NCBI GenBank assembly: GCA_903827375.1
Contig: CAIKHZ010000334.1
Coordinates: forward strand, 1 to 33,024
DNA from: Akkermansiaceae bacterium
GTDB lineage: Bacteria > Verrucomicrobiota > Verrucomicrobiia > Verrucomicrobiales > Akkermansiaceae
DNA: 33,024 nt
Reading direction: 5' to 3'
In this document: piece by piece, positions 1 to 8,960 of the stretch
Position numbering within the stretch: position 1 is the stretch's first letter
Layout of the letters: every line of letters begins with the position of its first letter
The notes under the pieces: generated by a model
What the model was told of the DNA's origin: nothing
Database searches by the model: none
What the model saw: the letters and a program-made list of their open reading frames with translations, nothing else
Position numbers and translations under genes: made by a program

Positions 1-111
1 CCCACCCGGCGGTTGCTGCTCGCATGGTAACATTTGAGCTTGCTTGACCCCGTGGTGCTTATAGAGTCGAACCCTGACTTCTGAACCGTCGCCTGAAATC
101 ACAAACTCCAG

Positions 112-789
112 TTATGGAATGTCCGTGGGCAGCGGATCTAACAATCGGTAGCCGATGCCTGGTTCATTGCTGAGGATCAAGCGGTCCCCGAGTTTCTTTC
201 GAAGGTGGTTGGCGTAAACCCGCAAGTAGTGGGTCTGGCCGTCGCCTTGTTGGCCCCAAACCTCCCGCAACAATTGCCGCTGGGTGACGATTTTTCCGGC
301 ATGGCGAGCCAGCGCATGAAGGAATGCGTATTCCGTGGGTGTCATCTTCAACGGCTCGCCACCAAGAAACACCTCGTGACGGTCCAAGTGCATCGTTAGA
401 GGACCGACCACTAATTCAGGTGATTCGTTGCCATGATGCCGCCGTTGAATGACCACGAGGCGGGCGAGCAACTCGGCGGTGCTGAACGGCTTGGTCACAT
501 AGTCGTCAGCGCCGTTTTCAAGTGCCGAGACTTTCACATGTTCCTGGTCGCGCACTGAGAGAATCAGCACCGGCACAGTGCTCCACTCGCGCAGGCTCTT
601 GAGCACATCAAGGCCGTCCATATCCGGCAAGCCAAGATCCAGCAAGACAACATCCGGCCGGCAAAAAGCCGCTTCCTGCAGGCCAAGTCGGCCGTTGTCC
701 ACATCGCGCACCACATAGCCACGAGATTCCAGCGCCAAGCGCAACAGGCGCCGGATCTGAATTTCATCATCGATGATAAGGGCTGTCAT
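112..789 (-). CDS. kdpE: KdpE response regulator (OmpR/PhoB family)
   Basis: This is the DNA-binding response regulator that, in the Kdp family, activates the potassium-uptake operon after phosphorylation by KdpD. The 225-aa protein has a receiver domain at about residues 1-115, with acidic residues D7/D8, phospho-acceptor D51 in the DLGLPDMDG motif, S78 and K100. An OmpR-type winged helix follows at about 125-220, ending in the usual GIGYRL motif. The frame is open further upstream, but I chose the ATG at 789 because it begins the family N-terminus (MTALIIDDE) and overlaps the kdpD stop as ATGA. It is the last gene of the kdp cluster seen here; bases 1-111 downstream show no gene. The identification rests on family motifs and on adjacency to kdpD, and is secure. 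Confidence 0.95.
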   Translation of the reverse strand: MTALIIDDEIQIRRLLRLALESRGYVVRDVDNGRLGLQEAAFCRPDVVLLDLGLPDMDGLDVLKSLREWSTVPVLILSVRDQEHVKVSALENGADDYVTKPFSTAELLARLVVIQRRHHGNESPELVVGPLTMHLDRHEVFLGGEPLKMTPTEYAFLHALARHAGKIVTQRQLLREVWGQQGDGQTHYLRVYANHLRKKLGDRLILSNEPGIGYRLLDPLPTDIP

Positions 790-3497
790 GGTGTGGGAGT
801 TGCAACCCGACTCTTGCCGATCTGTCCGGAAACACAAGCGATCTCCGCGCCATGAATCAGAAAGTCGCCGTGCAGCAGGATTTCAAAAACGGCCCCTCCC
901 TGCGGGTGATTCCAACCTGTGATCTCCCCACCCAACGCTTGAATAAATCCACGGGCAATCGAGAGACCTAAGCCAGTGCCACCTGCCGGTGCACCGGGCA
1001 CCCGATAGAATTTGCCAAACACGCGGTCCTCCTCACCCACTGGCAAGCCAGGCCCATGGTCCCGGACGCTGAGGTGAAGCGTTTGATCGGCGTGGCTTGC
1101 CATGAGTTCGATGAGGGAATGTTCCGGCGCATACACAGCAGCGTTGTGCAGCACGTTGGTCAGAGCCTGCTGCAACAGCGCCTGATCGGTCTTGATCAGG
1201 GGCAAATCCTGAGATAAGTTTATACTAACGGAGTGGTTCTTCAATGCGTCTCCGACGGCGGCGACCGCACCGTCAACGAGTTCGCTCACATCGCACCACT
1301 CGAGATGCGGTTCCACCACCTGGGACTCGAGGCGCGTCATCTGCAGCAGGCTGTCCACCAAGCGCTGCAGGCGTTTGGTGGCAGTATCTATTTCTGCAAC
1401 GTACGGGTTAGCGGTGGCGTTGCCCATGCCCTCGATGGACGCGCGAATGACGGCGAGAGGTGTCTTCAGCTCGTGGGACACACTATCTAACAACGTCTTC
1501 CGAAGCCGGTCGGATTTGTCCATCACCTCCGCCTGGTTCACAGCATGCATGAAGTGCTCCTTCTCCAGAACCAGCGCCAATTGCAGGACAAACGCCTCCA
1601 TCGCCTGGTGCCTGGAGAAATCCAACACGTCCGATTCCAAACTCAACCGCAACCCCAACACGCCCATCACCGAGGTAGCCGTTTGCAGCGGAAACCACGT
1701 GCCAGTGGATTGCGGCAGCGTGTCAGTGAAGCGGCCTGCGACTTGCTTGTTAGAATAACTCCACGCCGCAACCCCCGACTCCCGCTCCGGCGCATGCCAA
1801 GTGCTGGCGGGATGCGTCGTGACGGGCAGCGTGTGATCCATGCTGCGCACAAACAGCGCTATCTCGCCCCCGATCACCCCGTCGATGATCTTGAGCGCTT
1901 CAGCCAGCCCCTGATTGATCTCAGGAATGAGCGCGGCGCTTTGAGTGACGCGTAACAGCGCGTCTGTCTCCATTTGCCGCCGCCGCTCGGCGACGCCTCG
2001 CGTTCGCAACCTTGTAGTCAGATTGCCCATGCACAGTGCGACGGCGAAGAACATCGCCAGCAAAATGATATCTTCTGGTGCCTTGATCTCAAGCGTGAAG
2101 CGCGGCGGAATGAAAAAATAGTCCCAGACCAGCCCGCTGACCGCAGCCATCATCAACATCGGCCCTCGGGTGAAACACAATGCCGCCAACAAAATTGCGA
2201 ATAGATAGACAAGCGCAGGCACGGTGTAGCCAACCACAGATGCGACCTGCCAGCACAATGCCGTCAACCCACCCAGTATCGCAAGAACCCACCCATATTC
2301 GCGCAGACGGTGGTTGGCCACGGTAGCGCTGCGCCGGCGGGGGGGGCCCGGTTTCACGGGTGGGCGACCAAGCTGCGGGCGCACCACTGACACGTCGATC
2401 TCGCCGCTGCCGGCGATGATACGGTCTGCTAGAGATGGCCTCAAGCGGCTGCGACGGCTGGGTTTTCCTACGATGATTTGAGACACGTTGCGTTCGCGAG
2501 CCACGCCTAACAAAGTATTGGCCACGTCTTCGCCTGATGCATGAACGACCTCACCGCCCAGGCGGCGTGCCAAGCCAAGGCCGCGGGCTAGGAACTCCTG
2601 CTCCTGATCAGTTAGGGGTGAAATCCCCTCCACCCACACCGCTAGCCACGGGCATCCGTGCCGCCCGGAGGCGCGGCGTGTCCAGCGGATCAGGCTTTCC
2701 GAATACGGTGTGGGGCCAATGCCCACCAGCAACCGGGCGTTGGTTTTCCATGGGCTCGCAATCCGGCGGGCCCTGCGGATGTCCTCTAGATCTCGATCCA
2801 CGCATTCTGCGGTGAAGCGAAGCGCGAGTTCCCTCAGGGCGGTTAGATTGCTTTCGCGGAAAAACCCATCCGCTGCGGCCTCGGCCCGCTCGCCCAGATA
2901 GACTTTGCCCTCGGACAAGCGCAGCAAGAGCTTCTCGACGCTGAGGTCCACGAGCTGAATCTCGTGGGCACGATCGAGAATGGAATCTGGAACGGTTTCT
3001 CGCACCGTCACCCCGGTGACTTGGCGGACGACATCTACCTGGCTTTCGATGTGCTGGACGTTGAGGGTTGTGCAGACGTCAATGCCAGAGTCCAGCAATT
3101 CAAGGACATCCTGATAGCGTTTGAGATGACGACTACCCGGTACGTTGCTGTGGGCAAGTTCATCCACCAGCAGCAAATCCGGGCGGCTCTGGATTGCGCC
3201 ATCCAGATCGAACTCTTCAAGGGTGTGCCCCCCATGTTCAATTTGCTTGCGCGGCAAAATCGTTAGGTCATCCAACAACGCGGCAGTGTCCTCCCGCCCG
3301 TGGGTTTCCACAATGCCCGCCAGCACCCTGAGCCCGTCATGCTGCCGCTGCCTAGCTAGCAAAAGCATCGCATACGTCTTGCCAACTCCCGGGCACATCC
3401 CGAGAATGATATAGAGCCGCCCGGATTTTTCCTGCTGCTCTTCGCGTTTCACTTGTGCAAGCAACACGTCAGGATCAGGGCGAAGGTCGTCGTTCAT
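786..3497 (-). CDS. kdpD: KdpD sensor histidine kinase
   Basis: This is the membrane sensor kinase controlling the Kdp potassium pump, full length at 903 aa. The N-terminal KdpD domain carries a Walker A motif (GMCPGVGKT, about residues 33-41) and VDELAHSN at 111-118. A universal-stress-like domain spans about 255-375. Four closely spaced hydrophobic segments (DUF4118 region) occupy about 402-495, followed by a GAF-like region and a HisKA domain with phospho-accepting H675 in DSVSHELKTP. The ATPase domain ends in the GTGLGLSI box. The start ATG at 3497 gives the typical family N-terminus and has no Shine-Dalgarno sequence. It overlaps kdpE by four bases (ATGA), so the pair is translationally coupled. 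About 167 bases separate it from kdpC, so a separate promoter is possible. Confidence 0.96.
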   Translation of the reverse strand: MNDDLRPDPDVLLAQVKREEQQEKSGRLYIILGMCPGVGKTYAMLLLARQRQHDGLRVLAGIVETHGREDTAALLDDLTILPRKQIEHGGHTLEEFDLDGAIQSRPDLLLVDELAHSNVPGSRHLKRYQDVLELLDSGIDVCTTLNVQHIESQVDVVRQVTGVTVRETVPDSILDRAHEIQLVDLSVEKLLLRLSEGKVYLGERAEAAADGFFRESNLTALRELALRFTAECVDRDLEDIRRARRIASPWKTNARLLVGIGPTPYSESLIRWTRRASGRHGCPWLAVWVEGISPLTDQEQEFLARGLGLARRLGGEVVHASGEDVANTLLGVARERNVSQIIVGKPSRRSRLRPSLADRIIAGSGEIDVSVVRPQLGRPPVKPGPPRRRSATVANHRLREYGWVLAILGGLTALCWQVASVVGYTVPALVYLFAILLAALCFTRGPMLMMAAVSGLVWDYFFIPPRFTLEIKAPEDIILLAMFFAVALCMGNLTTRLRTRGVAERRRQMETDALLRVTQSAALIPEINQGLAEALKIIDGVIGGEIALFVRSMDHTLPVTTHPASTWHAPERESGVAAWSYSNKQVAGRFTDTLPQSTGTWFPLQTATSVMGVLGLRLSLESDVLDFSRHQAMEAFVLQLALVLEKEHFMHAVNQAEVMDKSDRLRKTLLDSVSHELKTPLAVIRASIEGMGNATANPYVAEIDTATKRLQRLVDSLLQMTRLESQVVEPHLEWCDVSELVDGAVAAVGDALKNHSVSINLSQDLPLIKTDQALLQQALTNVLHNAAVYAPEHSLIELMASHADQTLHLSVRDHGPGLPVGEEDRVFGKFYRVPGAPAGGTGLGLSIARGFIQALGGEITGWNHPQGGAVFEILLHGDFLIHGAEIACVSGQIGKSRVATPTP

Positions 3498-3664
3498 GGG
3501 ATTAGCAATCGGGCAATTTCAGGTTGACAGCTTTGGTGGAGCGGGAGACGTGGGTGGTTAGTCATGGATCTGCCGAGTCGGTCGTAGTTGCGGCGGATAA
3601 TTTCAATTCGCTGACGTGGGCTGTCTCAACGGTGGCGTATTGATGTGCCAGATCTTCCGAAGCG

Positions 3665-4267
3665 TCAAGGCAAAGCCCCGGCTGACAGAGCATCCAGCGA
3701 GAGGTTAAGTTTCAGGACATTCACGCCTGCAACTCCGAGCAAACCAAGGCTGGCACTATCAGTATTTGCGGCGATGAGTTCACTGACGTTTTCCGGCGGC
3801 AGCGAACGTGCCTTGGCCACCCGGGCGACTTGCAGCACTGCATTGGCCAGGCTGATGTGGGGGTCGAGGCCGCTACCCGAGGCTGTGACGGCATCGGCCG
3901 GAACTGGCTGGTTAGGAGCGAGGCCGTTGCTGATTCGATAGGCGCTCACCCGCTCTTTGATGGAGTCGGCGAGCTTCTGCGACGTCGGGCCGAAGTTGCT
4001 GCCTCCGGAATTGATTGGATCGTAGCCAGAGGCACCAGCAGCCGATGGCCGTGGATGGAAATACCCTTCGCCACTGAAATTTTGGCCGAGCAATGACGAC
4101 CCGATGATGACGCCATGCTTGTCAACGATCAAGCTTCCGTCGGCTTTGTTAGCAGATGCCAGTTTTGCGATACCGGTGACGGCGAGTGGATAAATGCCGC
4201 AGCAAACCACAGCGAGGACCAAGGTGGAAATGACAGCGGGACGGAGTTGGGAGATGATGATTTTCAT
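3665..4267 (-). CDS. kdpC: KdpC subunit of potassium-transporting ATPase
   Basis: KdpC is the single-span accessory subunit of the KdpFABC pump and is thought to stabilise the complex and help potassium binding. The 200-aa protein has one N-terminal membrane segment (about residues 10-32) and then a periplasmic domain with the family sequence GSLLGQNF followed by YFHPRPSA. The frame stays open 56 codons upstream into kdpB, but the ATG at 4267 (MKIIISQLRP) sits one base after the kdpB stop and starts the normal family N-terminus, so I chose it. The length is typical. It is the last structural gene before the kdpDE regulators. Confidence 0.95.
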   Translation of the reverse strand: MKIIISQLRPAVISTLVLAVVCCGIYPLAVTGIAKLASANKADGSLIVDKHGVIIGSSLLGQNFSGEGYFHPRPSAAGASGYDPINSGGSNFGPTSQKLADSIKERVSAYRISNGLAPNQPVPADAVTASGSGLDPHISLANAVLQVARVAKARSLPPENVSELIAANTDSASLGLLGVAGVNVLKLNLSLDALSAGALP

Positions 4268-4268
4268 A

Positions 4269-6290
4269 TCAGGCGAGGTTGAGAGTGGTGACGATAAGGT
4301 CGATGGCTTTGATTCCGATAAAGGGAATGACCAGGCCGCCCAGACCATAGATGAGCAGGTTGCGGCGCAGCACGGCGACTGCGCCAAGTGGCCGGTAAGC
4401 CACTCCCCGGAGTGCCAACGGGATGAGGGCGACAATGATGAGGGCGTTGAAGATCACTGCGCTGAGGATGGCGCTTTGCGGCGAGCCAAGTTTCATCACA
4501 TTGAGCGCCGCCATCGCCGGAAACGTCACCATCAACATCGCAGGAATAATTGCAAAATACTTGGCCACATCATTGGCTATCGAGAATGTAGTTAGAGAAC
4601 CGCGAGTCATCAACAGTTGTTTGCCAATCTCTACGATCTCGATGAGCTTCGTCGGATTGCTGTCCAAATCGACCATGTTGCCAGCTTCCCGCGCGGCTTG
4701 GGTGCCGGTGTTCATGGCAACCCCGACGTCCGCCTGGGCCAGTGCCGGCGCGTCGTTGGTGCCGTCCCCAGTCATGGCAACCAGATGCCCTGCGGCTTGT
4801 TCGAGACGGATCCGCTTGAGCTTGTCCTCAGGAGTGGCTTGGGCCATGAAGTCATCCACGCCGGCCTCTGCGGCAATGGCTGCGGCGGTCATTGGATTGT
4901 CGCCGGTGATCATGAGTGTACGGATGCCCATGCTGCGGAGTTGGGCGAAGCGTTCCTTGATGCCACCCTTGACCACATCCTTCAACTCGATCACACCTAG
5001 CACCTTGCGGCCGTCCGCAACCACCAGAGGCGTTCGCCCGGCAAGGCTGGCCGAAGCAGCGGCCTTGTCCACTTCCGGCGGATAGTCCCCACCTTGCTGC
5101 CGGACCCATTGCTTGATGGAGTCGGCAGCACCCTTGCGCACACAGCGCTCGTCGATATCCACGCCGCTCATACGAGTCTGGGCGGTGAATGGCACAAAAG
5201 TGGTGTGAGGCTGCAGCAGGGTTCGACCGCGAATGTTAAACTTCTCCTTGGCTAGAACCACAATGCTGCGACCTTCCGGCGTCTCGTCGGCGAGCGACGC
5301 CAGTTGCGCCGCATCCGCCAATTCCAACTCGGTGACGCCCGGTGCAGGCACGAAATCCGACGCCATCCGGTTGCCAATAGTGATGGTTCCAGTCTTGTCT
5401 AACATTAATACATCGATATCACCCGCTGCTTCCACAGCGCGACCACTGGTGGCCATCACGTTTCGGCGGATCAGCCGATCGATGCCGCTGATGCCTATGG
5501 CACTGAGCAAGCCGCCGATGGTTGTTGGGATCAGACATACTAACAAAGCTACGAGCACTGGGGTGGTGAACTCGATGCCTGCATAGCTGCCGAAGGGCCT
5601 GAGGCTTATGCAAACCAATAGGAAAATGAGCGTCAGCGCCGAGAGAAGAATGGTCAGGGCAATTTCGTTGGGTGTCTTCTGGCGCTTGGCACCTTCCACC
5701 ATGGCGATCATGCGGTCCAAGAACGTATGGCCCTTGTCTGAAGTTATTTTGACCACGATGCGGTCACTGATGACGCGAGTACCGCCGGTAACGGCGCTTC
5801 GGTCACCGCCGCTTTCGCGGATGACAGGAGCGCTTTCGCCGGTGATGGCGGCTTCATCGACACTGGCGATTCCTTCGACCACATCGCCATCGGCAGGGAT
5901 CAGGTCGCCGGATTCACAAACCACCAGATCACCCTTTTCCAGCATGGCTGCAGCGACGAGTTCTTGCATTTTGCCGCGCAGGCGGCGGGCCTGCGTATCC
6001 TTGCGGGCCTTGCGCAGACTGTCGGCCTGGGCCTTGCCACGGCCCTCGGCGACGGCTTCGGCAAAGTTTGCAAACAACACGGTGAACCATAGCCAGATGG
6101 CGAGTTGAAGGATGAATCCCCGGTCCACGCTGGAAGTAAATATGGCAATGGTAGTTAGGACGGCACCGATTTGGGTGACGAACATCACCGGGTTTTTAAT
6201 CATAAGCCGGGGATCGAGTTTGCGGCACGCATCGCCGATTGCAGGCACGATGATCGACTTGTCAAACAGTGACGGATTGGTATGGGACAT
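4269..6290 (-). CDS. kdpB: KdpB, P-type ATPase subunit of potassium pump
   Basis: This is the catalytic P-type ATPase of KdpFABC and hydrolyses ATP to drive K+ import. At 673 aa it has the expected length. The TGES loop is at 150-153; in E. coli KdpB the serine of this motif is an inhibitory phosphorylation site, and the residue is kept here as S153. The phosphorylated aspartate is D298 in DKTGTIT, and the hinge motif [16 protein letters not shown] follows later. Membrane spans flank these domains, with the usual [12 protein letters not shown] segment at about 255-266. The start at 6290 lies 20 bases after kdpA. The context upstream of the ATG is C/A-rich with no Shine-Dalgarno sequence. Confidence 0.97.
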   Translation of the reverse strand: MSHTNPSLFDKSIIVPAIGDACRKLDPRLMIKNPVMFVTQIGAVLTTIAIFTSSVDRGFILQLAIWLWFTVLFANFAEAVAEGRGKAQADSLRKARKDTQARRLRGKMQELVAAAMLEKGDLVVCESGDLIPADGDVVEGIASVDEAAITGESAPVIRESGGDRSAVTGGTRVISDRIVVKITSDKGHTFLDRMIAMVEGAKRQKTPNEIALTILLSALTLIFLLVCISLRPFGSYAGIEFTTPVLVALLVCLIPTTIGGLLSAIGISGIDRLIRRNVMATSGRAVEAAGDIDVLMLDKTGTITIGNRMASDFVPAPGVTELELADAAQLASLADETPEGRSIVVLAKEKFNIRGRTLLQPHTTFVPFTAQTRMSGVDIDERCVRKGAADSIKQWVRQQGGDYPPEVDKAAASASLAGRTPLVVADGRKVLGVIELKDVVKGGIKERFAQLRSMGIRTLMITGDNPMTAAAIAAEAGVDDFMAQATPEDKLKRIRLEQAAGHLVAMTGDGTNDAPALAQADVGVAMNTGTQAAREAGNMVDLDSNPTKLIEIVEIGKQLLMTRGSLTTFSIANDVAKYFAIIPAMLMVTFPAMAALNVMKLGSPQSAILSAVIFNALIIVALIPLALRGVAYRPLGAVAVLRRNLLIYGLGGLVIPFIGIKAIDLIVTTLNLA

Positions 6291-6310
6291 GATTGGAAGG
6301 GGTTTGTATG

Positions 6311-8098
6311 TTAATAAAGCCGGCCATTGTGCATCAAGAAATGCTCGACGATGGGTCCGAGCGCCAGGGCTGGCAGGAAATTCAATGCTCCGACGAGCAG
6401 CACAGTGCCTAACAGAAGAATGGCAAAGGTGGCACCGGCCACCCGAAAGGTGCCCGCACCGGGTGGCGCAATGTTCTTTTTCACCAAGGACCCGGCGAGC
6501 GCCATGATCGGGATGATCATCAGGAATCGGCCGATGAGCATGGCCAAACCGAGTGTGATATTGTAGTGCGAGTCGCCATTTGGCGGATTCGCCGTTAGAC
6601 CGGCGAAGGCACTGCCGTTATTGCCTGTGCACGAGCTGTAGGCGTAAAGAATCTCACTGAACCCGTGAGGCCCGGCGTTGTTGAGGCCGGCTTGGCCCCA
6701 GCGGCTCACCGCGGCCCAAGCCGAAAATCCCAGGATGCTGGCGGTGAGAACCAGCAGGGCGAGCATGGCCATTTTCACATCAAATGCCTGGATTTTTTTA
6801 CCGAGGTATTCCGGGGTTCGGCCGACCATCAAGCCAGCGATGAAGACCGCGAGGACGACGAACACCAGCATGCCGTATAACCCCGCGCCGACACCACCGA
6901 TGACCACCTCACCCAACTCGATCATGAAAAGCGGCACCAGTCCGCCGATGGGGGTGAATGAATCATGCATTGAGTTAACTGCGCCACAGGATGCCGCCGT
7001 GGTGACGGTGGCGAAGAGCGAGGAATCGAAGATACCAAAGCGTAGTTCCTTGCCTTCCATGTTGCCGTCGCATGCGGCGACGCCCAGCGCCTGATGGATC
7101 GGATTTCCCTGCGCTTCCGCCCACCAGCATGTCACAACTCCAGTGACGAAAAGAATCATCATCACCGCCCACACCGACCAACCGTGCGCCTGATTCTTGG
7201 TGGTTTTGCCAAGATACCACGTGAGGCCGCTGCCGATGGCAAAGATTGCGAGCATCTGCATGAAGTTGGATAGGGGCGTGGGGTTCTCGAACGGATGAGC
7301 GGCATTGGCGTTGGTAAAACCACCGCCATTCGTGCCTAGCATCTTGATCGCCACCTGTGACGCCATCGGCCCCTGAGGGATGGTTTGGTCGGTGATGGTT
7401 TGGGGCTCTGTGCTCGGTTTGCCAGTGGCATCGAGAGTGCCTACCGGAACCGTGATCGCCTCAACGAGTTTTGCCGTGTCATAGGGCTTGAAGTTCTGGA
7501 TCATGCCTTGGGACACTAGGAATACCGCGAACACCAAGCAGATTGGCAGCAGCAGGTAGTAGGTGGATCGGATCATATCGACCCAAAAATTTCCCACTGT
7601 GGCGGCCGATTGCCTTGCAATACCGCGGACCAGCGCGGCGGCGATGGAGATGCCCACGGCGGCGGAGGTGAAGTTATGAATGGTCAGCGCCACCATCTGT
7701 GAAAAATAGGACATCGTGCTTTCGCCTGAGTAACTCTGCCAGTTGGTGTTGGTAGAAAAACTCACCGCCGTGTTGAAGGCCAGCGCCGGATTCAGCGCTG
7801 GCAGCCCTTGTGGGTTTAGGGGCAACAGATGTTGCAGACGCAGGATCGCATAGGTGAAAAGCACCCCGGCAGCAGTAAACAACAGCAACGCGAAGGTGTA
7901 TGCCTTCCAACCATGCTCTTTGGCGGCATCCACACCCATCAGACGATAGGTGAATTGCTCAAGCGGCCGCAGAACCGGATCAAGCCAGGTCCTGCCGTCA
8001 GCATCCAGCACCTTGGTCAGATAGATTCCAATCGGTTTTGTGAGAGCTGCGAGGAGGCCAATAAATAGCCCAAGTTGTAGCCAGTCGTTGGTGTGCAT
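6311..8098 (-). CDS. kdpA: KdpA, potassium-binding channel-like subunit
   Basis: KdpA is the membrane subunit that selects and conducts K+ in the Kdp pump and belongs to the superfamily of K+ transporters with four pore loops. All four selectivity-filter segments are visible: around 116-126 ([12 protein letters not shown]), 254-261 (LGTNGGGF), 366-376 ([10 protein letters not shown]) and 488-499 ([11 protein letters not shown]). The 595-aa protein is slightly longer than E. coli KdpA and rich in membrane helices throughout. The start at 8098 lies nine bases beyond the kdpF stop, giving the order kdpF-kdpA-kdpB-kdpC. Nothing suggests loss of function. Confidence 0.97.
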   Translation of the reverse strand: MHTNDWLQLGLFIGLLAALTKPIGIYLTKVLDADGRTWLDPVLRPLEQFTYRLMGVDAAKEHGWKAYTFALLLFTAAGVLFTYAILRLQHLLPLNPQGLPALNPALAFNTAVSFSTNTNWQSYSGESTMSYFSQMVALTIHNFTSAAVGISIAAALVRGIARQSAATVGNFWVDMIRSTYYLLLPICLVFAVFLVSQGMIQNFKPYDTAKLVEAITVPVGTLDATGKPSTEPQTITDQTIPQGPMASQVAIKMLGTNGGGFTNANAAHPFENPTPLSNFMQMLAIFAIGSGLTWYLGKTTKNQAHGWSVWAVMMILFVTGVVTCWWAEAQGNPIHQALGVAACDGNMEGKELRFGIFDSSLFATVTTAASCGAVNSMHDSFTPIGGLVPLFMIELGEVVIGGVGAGLYGMLVFVVLAVFIAGLMVGRTPEYLGKKIQAFDVKMAMLALLVLTASILGFSAWAAVSRWGQAGLNNAGPHGFSEILYAYSSCTGNNGSAFAGLTANPPNGDSHYNITLGLAMLIGRFLMIIPIMALAGSLVKKNIAPPGAGTFRVAGATFAILLLGTVLLVGALNFLPALALGPIVEHFLMHNGRLY

Positions 8099-8107
8099 GA
8101 TCGTAGT

Positions 8108-8191
8108 CTAGAATTTTTCGGGGTGAAGCATCGCCACGACGAGGTAGCCGATGAGTAGGATTGCGATGATGCCGATGATGTAGGTTTCCAT
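8108..8191 (-). CDS. kdpF: KdpF small membrane subunit
   Basis: This 27-aa single-span peptide begins METYIIGIIA and ends VAMLHPEKF. The C-terminal HPEKF signature directly before kdpA is diagnostic of KdpF, the small lipid-like stabilising subunit of KdpFABC. It ends in TAG nine bases before kdpA. It is below the usual ORF-length cut-off and easily missed. No Shine-Dalgarno sequence is present; the start has an ACCACC context. Confidence 0.93.
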   Translation of the reverse strand: METYIIGIIAILLIGYLVVAMLHPEKF

Positions 8192-8203
8192 GGTGGTTGT
8201 ATG

Positions 8204-8287
8204 TTAGAGCGATCCGCAGAATCGGGTGTAAAGCGCGCTGAGGGAGAAAAATGCGATGATCACGGTGATAAGGATGATATCTGTCAT
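8204..8287 (-). CDS. 27-aa hydrophobic microprotein upstream of kdpF
   Basis: This second 28-codon frame begins MTDIILITVI and ends TRFCGSL before a TAA stop, 12 bases upstream of kdpF. It would encode one membrane helix (about residues 3-20) followed by a short tail with Arg and Cys. It is the same size as KdpF but lacks the HPEKF end, so it is not a simple duplicate. It would be the first gene of the kdp transcript, with the candidate promoter about 45 bases upstream. I believe similar unnamed small hydrophobic ORFs occur before kdpF in some other bacteria, but I cannot verify that here. Function is unknown; a role as an extra pump subunit or regulator is inference. Confidence 0.6.
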   Translation of the reverse strand: MTDIILITVIIAFFSLSALYTRFCGSL

Positions 8288-8331
8288 GGGAGTGGTGCTT
8301 GCCTTCAAGATGCCACCAGTAGCCCGAACTC

Positions 8332-8360
8332 ATAGTAAAAGACCATTCCTCAAGCGTTAA
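8332..8360 (-). promoter_or_regulatory. Candidate promoter of the kdp operon
   Basis: On the minus strand, a TTAACG box (8355-8360) and a TACTAT box (8332-8337) are separated by 17 bases, each matching the sigma-70 consensus at four of six positions. They lie about 45 bases upstream of the first small kdp ORF. No KdpE operator was identified. This is pattern matching only. Confidence 0.35.
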
Positions 8361-8410
8361 AAATTCGTAAAAACGCCGGGTGGATGTCGATGGTGCCACA
8401 GCGGCATGGG

Positions 8411-8578
8411 TTAGGCACCTTGATCGATCCGGCCGACGAGGGATCTATCGATGGCAAGCAGCGCAAGCTCCTTGGCACAGATGCCGAGGGTGCCCATGGC
8501 ACCGACGAGGATCAGGGTACGGACTTTCGAAGAATTTATGACGAGGAATTCTTTTTTTTGACAAACAGGCGGGTTTGA
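8411..8578 (-). pseudogene. Possible gene remnant upstream of kdp
   Basis: This 55-codon open frame on the minus strand runs from a TAG directly upstream (8579-8581) to a TAA. Its middle looks protein-like, with KVRTLILVGAMGTLG followed by KELALLAIDR, a glycine-rich hydrophobic stretch resembling the start of a nucleotide-binding or membrane protein. No ATG opens it; the first ATG is internal. I do not recognise the family. It may be a decayed gene end, a gene using a rare start, or chance. It overlaps the plus-strand promoter candidate for the lipoprotein gene. Confidence 0.25.
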
Positions 8579-8585
8579 CTATTTT
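8558..8585 (+). promoter_or_regulatory. Candidate promoter for the small lipoprotein gene
   Basis: A perfect TTGACA box (8558-8563) is followed after 16 bases by TATTTT (8580-8585). Eight consecutive T residues end at 8559, just upstream and overlapping the box, and could act as an UP-like element. The lipoprotein start codon is about 40 bases downstream on the same strand. Confidence 0.5.
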
Positions 8586-8623
8586 TCACGCATCGCTGAA
8601 CCTAAAGCAAAGTTTCCTACAGC

Positions 8624-8857
8624 ATGATGAGATTCCTATCCGTTTTTCTCGCAACGCTTTCCATCCTTTTTTCAGGATGCGCAACTCTGAACGTCGCTAA
8701 TGAGGCAAAAGGAGAGACAGTAATGAAAGACGGGAAGGTTGACCACATTGAGCAGGGCCATCCTGAACTGTACCTGCTGGTCCCAATAGCTCTTCCAATC
8801 GACATAGCCACATTCCCCATTCAAGCAATTTGGTTTTTTACCTGCTTCCATGGTTAG
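8624..8857 (+). CDS. Small putative lipoprotein (YceK/YidQ-like)
   Basis: This 77-aa plus-strand protein starts MMRFLSVFLATLSILFSGC, a lipoprotein signal peptide with the lipidated Cys at about residue 19. The rest is short and ends in a hydrophobic segment reading LVPIALPIDIATFPIQAIWF. The LPIDIATFP pattern recalls the small YceK/YidQ (DUF1375) lipoproteins, but the match is from memory and the protein is short. The start could be either of the two adjacent ATGs (8624 or 8627). Its base composition is more AT-rich than its neighbours. It is one of the few plus-strand genes, with its own promoter candidate, and lies tail-to-tail with argJ. Function is unknown. Confidence 0.65.
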   Translation: MMRFLSVFLATLSILFSGCATLNVANEAKGETVMKDGKVDHIEQGHPELYLLVPIALPIDIATFPIQAIWFFTCFHG

Positions 8858-8960
8858 CGGTGTGCTTGGCATTATGCCCTACCAACATGCACTTGAAACA
8901 ACTTTGGTTGAAGCCATAGGTGGCTATCTTTCCCGTGCAATCCTGTTCTTCACTCCGGCA

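Noticed and set aside
4268..4435. N-terminal extension of kdpC
   Set aside because: It overlaps the kdpB coding sequence in another frame; the family start is the ATG at 4267.
8384..8578. Plus-strand frame of 64 codons upstream of the lipoprotein gene
   Set aside because: It has no recognisable content, and it would end inside the region of the lipoprotein promoter candidate.
8912..8925. AGCCA/TGGCT hairpin between the lipoprotein gene and argJ
   Set aside because: Only five pairs and no clear T-run follow; it may be chance.
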